Shown piece after piece: positions 1 through 7,975 of a stretch of DNA of 19,686 nt. This DNA comes from an uncultured Oscillibacter sp. (GTDB taxonomy: Bacteria; Bacillota; Clostridia; Oscillospirales; Oscillospiraceae): positions 1 to 19,686 of the forward strand of contig CAJTZI010000042.1 in assembly GCA_910584075.1 (NCBI GenBank). Reading direction: 5' to 3'. Positions within the stretch are counted from its first letter, which is position 1. Every line of letters starts with the position of its first letter. The position numbers and the translations under genes were made by a program. The notes below the pieces were generated by a model. The model did no database searches and had not been told where the DNA came from. It worked only from the letters and a program-made list of their open reading frames with translations.

Positions 1-58
1 GGATATCGGCACGGCCACTTTGCATATCTGGGATTAAAATACCTTCTCTTTTTTTCAC
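1..58 (-). CDS. Partial 5' end of a small mobile-element-type protein (DUF5348-like?)
   Basis: Reading the minus strand, a GTG codon at 58-56 opens a frame that runs off the left edge and gives MKKREGILIPDMQSGRADI. An AAGGAG Shine-Dalgarno lies at 74-69, ten bases upstream of the GTG, which is a slightly long but acceptable spacing. The beginning, with a short basic start followed by ILIPDMxSGRADI, reminds me of small DUF5348-type proteins carried by conjugative and integrative elements of Firmicutes; this is recognition from only 19 residues and is weak. The low GC of the surroundings fits an acquired element to the left of the window. No function can be assigned. Confidence 0.4.
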   Translation of the reverse strand, partial: MKKREGILIPDMQSGRADI

Positions 59-86
59 AACTGATTTGCTCCTTCACTTTAAAATA

Positions 87-124
87 CAGCAGATGGTGTG
101 TATTACCTTACGCACCATCTGCTG
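87..124 (-). promoter_or_regulatory. Leader hairpin (attenuator-like or bidirectional terminator)
   Basis: Arms 87-100 and 111-124 pair over 14 bp with one wobble around a 10-nt loop. On the minus strand it lies just upstream of the Shine-Dalgarno of the partial gene and is followed by TATTTT, so it may be a leader attenuator. On the plus strand it is followed by six T's (129-134), so it could equally stop transcription coming from the left. Confidence 0.45.
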
Positions 125-169
125 CCAATTTTTTCATATAGGAAAATATTGCACTGGCTCTTTCGTGTT

Positions 170-204
170 ATCATAGCCCTAATCTACCACACCATTTCCA
201 CACC
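170..204 (-). promoter_or_regulatory. Candidate promoter with operator-like motif
   Basis: On the minus strand a TATGAT hexamer (175-170) could be the -10 of the partial gene at the left edge. No good -35 hexamer is present; the expected -35 zone is occupied instead by the GGTGTGG-AAAT-GGTGTGG motif (204-187). That placement would suit a regulator-dependent promoter. This is inference from spacing only. Confidence 0.25.
187..204. repeat. Copy 1 of the CCACACC-ATTT-CCACACC repeat
   Basis: An 18-bp motif built of two CCACACC heptamers spaced 11 bp apart, which is one helical turn. An identical copy lies at 395-412 and an inverted copy, matching in 17 of 18 positions, at 376-393. The two direct copies are 208 bp apart. 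Possible roles are a regulator operator, recombinase arm sites or an element-end repeat. Confidence 0.6.
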
Positions 205-221
205 ATTTTGGCATTGGGGTG

Positions 222-305
222 TATAGAATTACATGGGCTTCTATATTTGCTCCAGTTCTGGAAAGCCTTGAAATATCAGGGTTTATTGAGATTTATAGAA
301 TTACA
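222..305. repeat. 12-bp direct repeat TATAGAATTACA
   Basis: TATAGAATTACA occurs at 222-233 and again at 294-305 in the same orientation, within the AT-rich left-end region. There is no convincing gene between them. The significance is unknown. Confidence 0.4.
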
Positions 306-374
306 AAACCAGGGGAATAGCTTACGATGCCTAATTTCATATTTCCTCATACCTCCTGATTTTCCAAGGATTCG

Positions 375-413
375 CGGTGTGGAAATGGTGTGTGCCACAC
401 CATTTCCACACCG
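375..413. repeat. Perfect 18-bp inverted repeat of the GGTGTGG motif
   Basis: CGGTGTGGAAATGGTGTG at 375-392 is the exact reverse complement of 396-413, leaving a 3-nt centre (TGC). The right arm contains the second direct copy of the 187-204 motif. Five T's follow at 414-418, so in plus-strand RNA it would form a very strong terminator-like hairpin. In DNA it would show four GGTGTGG half-sites in a symmetric array. It lies close to the change from AT-rich to GC-rich sequence at about 430. Confidence 0.65.
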
Positions 414-430
414 TTTTTGACGTATTCCTA

Positions 431-1150
431 ATCATGTTATGGCCGTTTGGCCATTTGAAAGCGGAGCCCTGGACTGGCGTTATCCGCACGCGGCAAGGGG
501 TATGCGCTGCCACGCCGTTTGAAATGGCCTGTCCTCAAAACCGGGAATTTTCAGCCCGCGCCTTCGCCGCGCCGCAGCATACGTTTCGTACGCCTGCCAT
601 TCCGGCCGGAAAGTCTTGTGGGATCAGAACCATTCTTTCTCCGGAAGACGTCCTTGCCGCATGCTGACCAAGTTTTCTCCCTGAAGACGTACGCCTTTCC
701 CGCCGCGGGAAAAAGAGCTGACGCAATGGATTTATTTTAGCACAATGAACGTTGTTTCTCAATAGAAACTGTGGAGAATCTCACAGTTTTTTGCGCAGAC
801 CTTGTCTGCGCAGAGGGAAGAACTCCTGTTCTCTTCTCAATACTCTGACATCGAAATTACCCTTGTGCCTTGGGAAATCCGTGGGATCATAGGCAGAAAA
901 CACCACCCGAGGGACTCGGCCTTGTTTGAAAAATGACAAAACGCCCAGGCGGTGGCTCTTTTTCCGCCGCCTTGATTGGCGAAAAATTCTCTCGCTGTTG
1001 TGCATTTTGCCATTGATCAAACAAGGCCTAGATCATGCCGGACAATCTTAGCCAACAGCCGGAAGCCGCCGTATGCGGCGATGCCCCGGTCCGGAACTGC
1101 GGGGAATCCCTGTGCCTGAAAACGGGATAAGATGGTCAAAAACACAGCAT
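431..1150. other. Intergenic region, no convincing gene
   Basis: None of the frames here has a good ribosome binding site, recognisable product or gene-like composition. Small structures are visible. ATGGCC-GTTT-GGCCAT lies at 438-453. An imperfect direct repeat TTTCTCC..GAAGACGT occurs at 636-651 and 674-690. TTTCCCG/CGGGAAA (696-712) forms a hairpin. AAACTGTG/CACAGTTT (766-789) runs into six T's and is terminator-like on the plus strand. TGCGCAGAC/GTCTGCGCA lies at 792-812. The block could be dispersed intergenic repeats or decayed mobile DNA, but that needs a genome-wide comparison. Confidence 0.5.
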
Positions 1151-1189
1151 GTCTCGACGAGGCGCCCGCTAAAAGCGGACGCCTCGTCG
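1140..1189 (-). terminator. Terminator of the symporter gene
   Basis: On the minus strand, just after the symporter stop codon, arms 1175-1189 and 1155-1169 pair over 15 bp with one wobble around a 5-nt loop. A T5 run follows about ten bases further on (1144-1140). The stem is strong, but the T-run is more distant than in a classic terminator. Confidence 0.6.
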
Positions 1190-1200
1190 CAGGTTTGGAA

Positions 1201-2613
1201 TTACCACAGGTTGTTTTTGCTGTTGAAATAGGTCCGTGTCTCCATGGCCACCACGCCGGAGAGCGCGAAGAGGCCGATGAAGTTGGGGATGGCCATGAGG
1301 CCGTTGAAGGTGTCCGCCACATCCCATACAAACTCCAGGGGAGACACGCAGCCGATGACCACCACCAGAATGAAGATCACCTGGAATACCCGGACGGCCC
1401 TGTGGCCGAAGAGGTACTGGACACAGCGGGTGCCGTACAGGGACCAGCCCAGGACAGTGGAGAAGGCGAAAAGGGCCAGCGCGGTGGCCACGAACAGCGC
1501 CGCGAACCTACCGCCAAACACTGTGGCCAGGGCGGCGGTGATCAGCTCGCTGCCGGGCTTTACGCCGAAATCAATGGCCACGCCGCTGCAGATGATGGTC
1601 AGAGCGGTGAGGGTGCAGATGACGATGGTGTCCACAAAAACCTCAAAGATGCCGTACAGACCCTGATTCACGGGGCCTTTGGTGTCCGCTGCCGCGTGGG
1701 CGATGGCCGCGGAGCCGAGGCCTGCCTCATTGGAGAAGGCGCTGCGCCGCAGGCCCCAGATGATCGTTTGTTTCAGGACAATGCCGGTGGTGGCGCCAAA
1801 CATGGCCTGGGGGGTGAAGGCGGTGGAGAAAATCTTCACAAAGGCATCAGGTATATTGCCGATGTGGAAGGCGATGACGATGAGGGTGAAGAGAATGTAG
1901 AAGATGCTCATGAAGGGGATCAGCTTCTCCGTGACCGCGCCGATGCGCTTGATGCCGCCCAGCAGGATCACCGCCACCAGAATGGCCAGCAGGATGCCAA
2001 TAATCCACTTGAGGGTCAGCTCCATGCCGGAGGAGACCTCCGTGAAGGCGGCGCAGGCGCCGATGACAGAGCCGGTGATGCTGTTCACCTGGGACATATT
2101 GCCGATGCCGAAGGAGGCCAGAGCGGCGAAAACGGCGAACAGCGCTGCCAGCCATTTCCAGCTTTTCCCCAGGCCCTTGGAGATGTAGTACATGGGACCG
2201 CCGACCCAGTCGCCTTTGGCGTCCCGCTCGCGGTACTTGATGGCCAGGACGATCTCTGAGTACTTGATCACCATGCCCACAAGAGCGGCCAGCCACAGCC
2301 AGAACACGGCGCCGTAGCCGCCCAGGGCGATGGCCTGGGAGGTGCCCACGATGTTGCCGGTGCCTACGGTGGCGGCCAAGGCGGTGGTCACGGCCTGGAG
2401 AGGCGTCACCGCGCCCTCGCCGGCCTTCTGCCGCTGGAACATCTTGCCCACGGTGTTCTTCATGGCGTGGCCGAAGTGCAAAAACTGCACGCCGCCGTTG
2501 CGGGCAGTCAGAAACAGGCCGCCCAGAATGGCGCAGGGCAGGAAGGTGTACATCCAGGCGAAGTCGTTCAGGGGGCCTTTCAGGAACCCCAGGATGGTAT
2601 CGAAGATCTCCAT
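1201..2613 (-). CDS. Sodium:alanine/glycine symporter (AGCS family)
   Basis: A 470-residue polytopic membrane protein of the alanine/glycine:cation symporter family (AgcS/AlsT type), which imports alanine or glycine with Na+ across the inner membrane. Family hallmarks are visible: the segment TALAATVGTGNIVGTSQAIALGG around residues 78-99 is close to the family consensus, GGPMYYISKGLG lies at 138-149, SAFSNEAGLGSAAIAHAAA at 291-309 and QGLYGIFEVFVDTIVICTLTAL at about 317-338. About ten or eleven hydrophobic helices are spread over the length, and the size is normal for the family. A longer upstream frame exists, but the ATG at 2613 follows GGAGG (2625-2621) and the upstream part is the glycine riboswitch, so 2613 is the start. 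The riboswitch makes glycine the most likely regulatory ligand and a likely substrate. The gene is monocistronic. Confidence 0.95.
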   Translation of the reverse strand: MEIFDTILGFLKGPLNDFAWMYTFLPCAILGGLFLTARNGGVQFLHFGHAMKNTVGKMFQRQKAGEGAVTPLQAVTTALAATVGTGNIVGTSQAIALGGYGAVFWLWLAALVGMVIKYSEIVLAIKYRERDAKGDWVGGPMYYISKGLGKSWKWLAALFAVFAALASFGIGNMSQVNSITGSVIGACAAFTEVSSGMELTLKWIIGILLAILVAVILLGGIKRIGAVTEKLIPFMSIFYILFTLIVIAFHIGNIPDAFVKIFSTAFTPQAMFGATTGIVLKQTIIWGLRRSAFSNEAGLGSAAIAHAAADTKGPVNQGLYGIFEVFVDTIVICTLTALTIICSGVAIDFGVKPGSELITAALATVFGGRFAALFVATALALFAFSTVLGWSLYGTRCVQYLFGHRAVRVFQVIFILVVVIGCVSPLEFVWDVADTFNGLMAIPNFIGLFALSGVVAMETRTYFNSKNNLW

Positions 2614-2644
2614 AATCTCTCCTCCAAAATCGGTTTTGAACAGC

Positions 2645-2669
2645 AAAAAGGAGCTGCGGGCGCAGCTCC
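2645..2669 (-). terminator. Riboswitch expression-platform terminator
   Basis: On the minus strand GGAGCTGC (2669-2662) pairs with GCAGCTCC (2657-2650) around a GC-rich tetraloop and is followed at once by five T's (2649-2645). It lies between the second glycine aptamer and the symporter Shine-Dalgarno, as expected of a transcription-attenuating expression platform. A second perfect 8-bp hairpin (2688-2695 with 2703-2710) sits between aptamer and terminator and may take part in switching. Whether glycine turns the gene on or off cannot be read from the sequence with certainty. Confidence 0.8.
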
Positions 2670-2718
2670 GGAAAAACAACGGGCCATCCGCCGGCACACA
2701 CCGCCGGCGGAAACGTCC

Positions 2719-2882
2719 GCTCTGTCCTTTTACCTGAGAGATTCGGCGGCGTTCCGCCTTGCCCTTCGGTACCCGGCCTTGCCGGGTTTCTCCAGAGCCA
2801 CATCCACTCCTGGTCCTCATCCGGTCCTCCGGATGCCTGAGAGTGTTACTCCTTCGGCAGGCAAACGCCATTTTCCCAGAAG
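2719..2882 (-). promoter_or_regulatory. Tandem glycine riboswitch (two aptamers)
   Basis: Two consecutive glycine aptamers are readable on the minus strand. Aptamer I (about 2882-2808) closes with a TTCTGG/CCAGGA P1 stem and contains GCCGAAGGAG...ACTCTCAGGCA...GGACC. Aptamer II (2798-2719) closes with GCTCTG/CAGAGC and contains CTCTGGAGAAACC...ACCGAAGGGCAA...TCTCAGGTAAAAGGACAGAG. These are the conserved core strings of the gcvT-type glycine riboswitch class. The short linker between the aptamers fits the usual tandem arrangement. It controls the symporter just downstream through the hairpin and T-run at 2669-2645. Confidence 0.93.
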
Positions 2883-2912
2883 CTTCTTATGCCATTCTTT
2901 AATTGTGGTATT

Positions 2913-2941
2913 ACCTTATCACGTTCCCGTGCGGTTGTCAA
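2913..2941 (-). promoter_or_regulatory. Promoter of the riboswitch-symporter unit
   Basis: On the minus strand TTGACA (2941-2936) is followed after exactly 17 bp by TAAGGT (2918-2913), which is preceded by TGA and so resembles an extended -10. Transcription would begin near 2906, about 25 bases before the first aptamer. Confidence 0.6.
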
Positions 2942-3000
2942 TTGCGTTTTCCAACAAAATGTCCGCCGATTAAAGACGTATATTCTCGTTATGTGGACAA

Positions 3001-3032
3001 AATAGACCGCCTGCGGAAACAGGCGGTCTATT
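3001..3032 (-). terminator. Terminator after the mgtC pair
   Basis: AATAGACCGCCTG (3001-3013) and its exact complement (3020-3032) form a perfect 13-bp stem with a 6-nt loop. On the minus strand it is followed by TTTTG. It ends the mgtC unit before the symporter promoter. Confidence 0.8.
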
Positions 3033-3057
3033 ACACAGTTGCTTGCGCCGCAGAGGA

Positions 3058-3750
3058 TTAGAGCTGCCGCACAGATACCACGCCGGGGATGGACCGGGTC
3101 TGGTCCATCAGGTCCTCCTGATGGGCACCCTTCCGGAGCCGCAGGGTGAAGATGGCGCAGGCGTTGTGCTTTTCCGTGCTGTCGGAGCGGATGATCCCCA
3201 TGTTCAGGATTTTCATATCCGCCTCCCGGAAAAGGCGCAGCAGTTCCTCGATGCAGGATTTGTCGGTGTGCTCTATATAGAGATTGACTTCCGGCGCGTT
3301 TTTTAGCATCCGGTATTCCAGGCGGGAGAAGAACAGCTCCGCCACCAGAATCAGGATTGTGGCGAAGATGCCGCCCTCGTAAAAGCCGCCGCCCAGCGTC
3401 AGGCCGATAATGGCGGCGGCCCAGAGGCCCGCCGCTGTGGTCAGGCCCTTGACCCGCTGGCGGCGGGTGACGATGATCGTACCCGCGCCGATGAAGCCGA
3501 TGCCTGCCACCACCTGGGCGCCCAGACGGGCCATGTCGGTGTACTGGCCCATGTAGAGATAGAGGTACTGGCTGGTGAGAGTGGTCATGGCTGCGCCCAG
3601 ACAGATCAGGATGTGGGTGCGGAATCCCGCGGGGCGGCGTTTGAACTCCCGCTCGATGCCGATGACGCCGCCGCAGACCACGGCCAGCAGCATCCGGGTG
3701 GACACAGACAGGAACGTCACTTCCCGCAGACCGTCAAAAACAGATAGCAT
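3058..3750 (-). CDS. MgtC/SapB family membrane protein (second of pair)
   Basis: A 230-residue MgtC/SapB-family protein. The N-terminal membrane domain shows the family blocks GGVIGIERE at 27-35, RRPAGFRTHILICLGA at 39-53, GIGFIGAGTIIV at 83-94 and KGLTTAAGLWAAAIIGLTLGGGFY at 101-124. The C-terminal part from about residue 150 is soluble and ACT-like. Members are linked to survival in low magnesium or acid and, in pathogens, to intracellular growth and control of the F-ATPase; their biochemical role in commensals is not settled. The ATG at 3750 has GAGG very close upstream (short spacing), and the stop of the upstream mgtC paralog is only 18 bases away, so the two are cotranscribed and probably translationally linked. 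It is a diverged tandem duplicate of its neighbour. Confidence 0.9.
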   Translation of the reverse strand: MLSVFDGLREVTFLSVSTRMLLAVVCGGVIGIEREFKRRPAGFRTHILICLGAAMTTLTSQYLYLYMGQYTDMARLGAQVVAGIGFIGAGTIIVTRRQRVKGLTTAAGLWAAAIIGLTLGGGFYEGGIFATILILVAELFFSRLEYRMLKNAPEVNLYIEHTDKSCIEELLRLFREADMKILNMGIIRSDSTEKHNACAIFTLRLRKGAHQEDLMDQTRSIPGVVSVRQL

Positions 3751-3768
3751 ATTCCTCGCCCCTTTTCT

Positions 3769-4494
3769 TTAAATGTCGTGTACCACGTAGACATCCTCCA
3801 TTTCGGAGATGGAGGCCAGCAGCTTTGCGTGGCCGCCCTTCTGGTGCATCCGGAGGGCGAAGATGGCGTTGGGATGGTGGGACACGCTCTCCTGGCCGTG
3901 GTCCACCTCGGCCTCGTAGATCTGCGCACCCTGGGCCTTGATGCGGCTGATGATCTCGCCCACGTTGTCCAGAGACCGGAATTCCACGTAGATGTTCATG
4001 TTCCGGGCGTTTTCAATGACCAGCAGCTCCAGGGGGGAGAGGACGTGAACGGACAGAAAAATCATCAAAAAGGCCATGGCGACACATTCGTAGAATCCGG
4101 CGCCGATGGCCAGACCCATACACGCGGAGGCCCAGAGGCCCGCTGCGGTGGTCAGGCCCTTGACCTCCTGCCGTCCGGTGACAATGATGGTGCCGGCGCC
4201 CAGAAAGCCGATGCCGTTGATCACCTGCGCGCCGAAACGGCTGACATCCGTGCGGATGCCCACCTCCGCCGCCAGTGCGGCCCAGTGGTGGCCCAGCATA
4301 TAGTACTCGTATTGACTCAGCAGCATGGTCAGCGACGCGCCCAGGCACACCAGCATATATGTACGAAAGCCGGCGGGGCGGCCCTTCCGCCCGCGTTCCA
4401 GGCCGATCATGCCGCCGAACAGCATGGCCAGGGTCAGCCGCAGCATCACAGACCCGATGGTTACCTGCCGCAGGCAGTCTAATGCCTCGATCAC
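3769..4494 (-). CDS. MgtC/SapB family membrane protein (first of pair)
   Basis: A 241-residue MgtC/SapB-family protein, colinear with its downstream paralog: GGMIGLERGRKGRPAGFRTYMLVCLGA covers residues 27-53, GIGFLGAGTIIV 94-105 and KGLTTAAGLWASACMGLAIGAGFY 112-135, followed by a soluble C-terminal domain. It carries about ten extra residues between 65 and 88 compared with the second copy. I chose the GTG at 4494 because GGGAGG lies about nine bases upstream (4508-4503). An in-frame ATG at 4581 would add 29 residues but has no good ribosome site and gives a non-membrane, proline-containing extension. The gene is divergent from the copper operon and is read from a TTGACA promoter through a structured leader of about 150 nt. 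Confidence 0.9.
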   Translation of the reverse strand: MIEALDCLRQVTIGSVMLRLTLAMLFGGMIGLERGRKGRPAGFRTYMLVCLGASLTMLLSQYEYYMLGHHWAALAAEVGIRTDVSRFGAQVINGIGFLGAGTIIVTGRQEVKGLTTAAGLWASACMGLAIGAGFYECVAMAFLMIFLSVHVLSPLELLVIENARNMNIYVEFRSLDNVGEIISRIKAQGAQIYEAEVDHGQESVSHHPNAIFALRMHQKGGHAKLLASISEMEDVYVVHDI

Positions 4495-4645
4495 AAAAAC
4501 AGCCTCCCTCCCGATTCCCGGCGGAGTCGGGGAATAAGAGAGGAGAAGAACCGGCTGCCGCCGCTTCTTCCCCAATATCATATCGTCCGTCCGGGATGCC
4601 GGAGAATGGATCGGAAACGTTTGCGCCGCAATTCTCCGGTGTTTA
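4495..4645 (-). promoter_or_regulatory. Structured 5' leader of the mgtC pair
   Basis: In the predicted minus-strand transcript, CCGGAGAAT (4639-4631) pairs perfectly with ATTCTCCGG (4607-4599). Nearer the start codon, two hairpins share bases and exclude each other: CCCGA/TCGGG (4531-4527 with 4514-4510) and ATTCCC/GGGAAT (4535-4530 with 4519-4514). The Shine-Dalgarno (4508-4503) lies directly beside them. This would suit post-initiation control, for instance by a metal ion, but I cannot match it to a known class such as M-box or yybP-ykoY. Confidence 0.35.
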
Positions 4646-4652
4646 TTATTTA

Positions 4653-4682
4653 TATTTACCATACTTCCCTGGAGATTGTCAA
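4653..4682 (-). promoter_or_regulatory. Promoter of the mgtC pair
   Basis: On the minus strand TTGACA (4682-4677) is followed after 18 bp by TAAATA (4658-4653) in a local AT-rich tract. The start of transcription would be near 4646. Confidence 0.55.
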
Positions 4683-4929
4683 TCTGATTTGCGGTTCCTG
4701 TAAAAAAATCGGATATTTCAATAAAAAAGATGAGCATTTTTTGGAGGCTTTTTGAAAGTGCGGCGTTCTCGGGCCGGCCGGAAGAAAAAGGAGTCTGCAA
4801 TTTTTGCATTTTTTGGAAAAGAATAGCCGGTATTTTTGAAAATAACCTGATAATATGAATCACGTAAACGTTGTTAAAGCGCGGCCGCGGATATTTTCCG
4901 CCGCGGCGGGGAAATTTTTTGGAGAGCGC
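4683..4929. other. Divergent spacer between the mgtC and copper operons
   Basis: An AT-rich stretch with no gene. It contains a 12-bp direct repeat GCATTTTTTGGA at 4734-4745 and 4806-4817, and a GC hairpin GCCGCGG/CCGCGGC (4884-4907) followed within a few bases by six T's, which could insulate the csoR promoter from read-through on the plus strand. Confidence 0.4.
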
Positions 4930-4958
4930 TTGACAAATACCCGTGAGGGGTATATGAT
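4930..4958 (+). promoter_or_regulatory. csoR-copA promoter
   Basis: A consensus TTGACA (4930-4935) and TATGAT (4953-4958) are spaced by 17 bp. The spacer is itself the CsoR-type operator, so repressor binding would block RNA polymerase directly. Confidence 0.85.
4938..4952. promoter_or_regulatory. CsoR operator 1
   Basis: TACCC-GTGAG-GGGTA is a perfect 5+5 inverted repeat with a 5-bp centre, matching the known CsoR operator pattern of G/C tracts flanked by TA. It fills the spacer between the -35 and -10 of the csoR promoter. Confidence 0.75.
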
Positions 4959-4960
4959 AA

Positions 4961-4981
4961 ATATACCCTATGGGAGTATAT
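4961..4981. promoter_or_regulatory. Possible second CsoR operator
   Basis: ATATAC...GTATAT inverted arms enclose CCTATGGGA, giving a TACCC-TAT-GGG core. It starts two bases after the -10 and would cover the transcription start. It is less regular than operator 1. Confidence 0.45.
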
Positions 4982-5001
4982 ATGAATCGGGAGGCACGGC
5001 G

Positions 5002-5304
5002 ATGGAACACGAGAACTGCAACTGCCATAAGACGAAGGAACGATCTCCGGAGGAGTACAAATGCCTAATCCACCGCCTCAACCGGATTGAGGGTCAAATC
5101 CGGGGCATCCGGGGCATGGTGGAAAAGAGCGCCTACTGTCCGGAGATCCTGGCCCAGGTGGCCGCCGCAAACGCGGCGCTGAACGCCTTCAGCCGGGAGC
5201 TCTTGGCGGAGCATATCCGCACCTGCGTGGCCCGGGATGTGCGGGAGGGCAGGCAGGAGACCCTGGACGAGCTGGTTGCCACAATCCAAAAGCTGATGAA
5301 GTGA
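5002..5304 (+). CDS. csoR: Copper-sensing repressor CsoR
   Basis: A 100-residue CsoR/RcnR-family repressor that releases DNA when it binds Cu(I). The copper ligands fit the C-H-C pattern of CsoR: C46 in AYCPEIL, and H71 and C75 in AEHIRTC. LIHRLNRIEGQIRGIRGMVE (22-41) is the family's first helix with the DNA-contacting basic residues. The N-terminus has an additional CNCH metal-binding-like stretch (6-9). The ATG at 5002 follows GGGAGG (4989-4994); a longer in-frame reading back to 4855 is not used, since it would include the promoter and operator. The gene is followed after 48 bases by copA, so it autoregulates the copper operon. Confidence 0.93.
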   Translation: MEHENCNCHKTKERSPEEYKCLIHRLNRIEGQIRGIRGMVEKSAYCPEILAQVAAANAALNAFSRELLAEHIRTCVARDVREGRQETLDELVATIQKLMK

Positions 5305-5319
5305 CGGAATTTACATGGG

Positions 5320-5339
5320 GCGCGCTGAGCAGAGCGCGC
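5320..5339 (+). promoter_or_regulatory. GC hairpin before the copA start
   Basis: GCGCGCT (5320-5326) and AGCGCGC (5333-5339) form a perfect 7-bp stem ending just before the GGGGGAGG ribosome site of copA. It may mark an RNA processing site or adjust copA translation relative to csoR. There is no T-run, so it is not a terminator. Confidence 0.4.
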
Positions 5340-5352
5340 GGGGGGAGGAATT

Positions 5353-7872
<2,520 letters not shown>

Positions 7873-7877
7873 GACAC

Positions 7878-7912
7878 GAAACAGGCCGGAATTTCCCGGC
7901 CTGTTTCATTTT
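7878..7912 (+). terminator. Terminator of the copper operon
   Basis: GAAACAGGCCGG (7878-7889) and CCGGCCTGTTTC (7896-7907) form a perfect 12-bp stem with a 6-nt loop. The following tract is ATTTTC, so the T-run is short. Confidence 0.8.
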
Positions 7913-7915
7913 CTC

Positions 7916-7944
7916 TTGTAAAATGCGGCATTGCGTGATAAAAT
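7916..7944 (+). promoter_or_regulatory. Promoter of the DivIVA-like gene
   Basis: TTGTAA (7916-7921), 17 bp, then TAAAAT (7939-7944). Transcription would start near 7951, which rules out the upstream TTG codon at 7931 as a start for the following gene. Confidence 0.55.
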
Positions 7945-7975
7945 AGCGAAAGAGTATGAAGAAAGTGGTGGTCCC

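Noticed and set aside
1..37. Plus-strand gene tail ending at TAA 35-37 (DIGTATLHIWD)
   Set aside because: The minus strand of the same bases gives a better start with a Shine-Dalgarno. Eleven residues of plus-strand frame are not enough to support a gene.
377..667. Possible 96-codon plus-strand gene beginning inside the palindrome
   Set aside because: No ribosome site, begins within the 18-bp inverted repeat, crosses the composition boundary and resembles no protein.
781..1020. Possible 79-codon minus-strand gene
   Set aside because: No convincing ribosome site or promoter, basic low-complexity translation. It looks more like repeat DNA than a gene.
1132..2259. Long plus-strand open frame of 375 codons opposite the symporter
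   Set aside because: It is antisense to a clear AGCS symporter, has a Gly/Asp/Glu/His-rich composition typical of a shadow frame in GC-rich DNA, and matches no family.
2614..2871. N-terminal extension of the symporter
   Set aside because: This segment is the glycine riboswitch and its terminator. The ATG at 2613 has a good ribosome site.
4855..5001. N-terminal extension of CsoR to a start at 4855
   Set aside because: It would place the promoter, both operators and the Shine-Dalgarno inside the coding sequence. The ATG at 5002 gives a normal CsoR.
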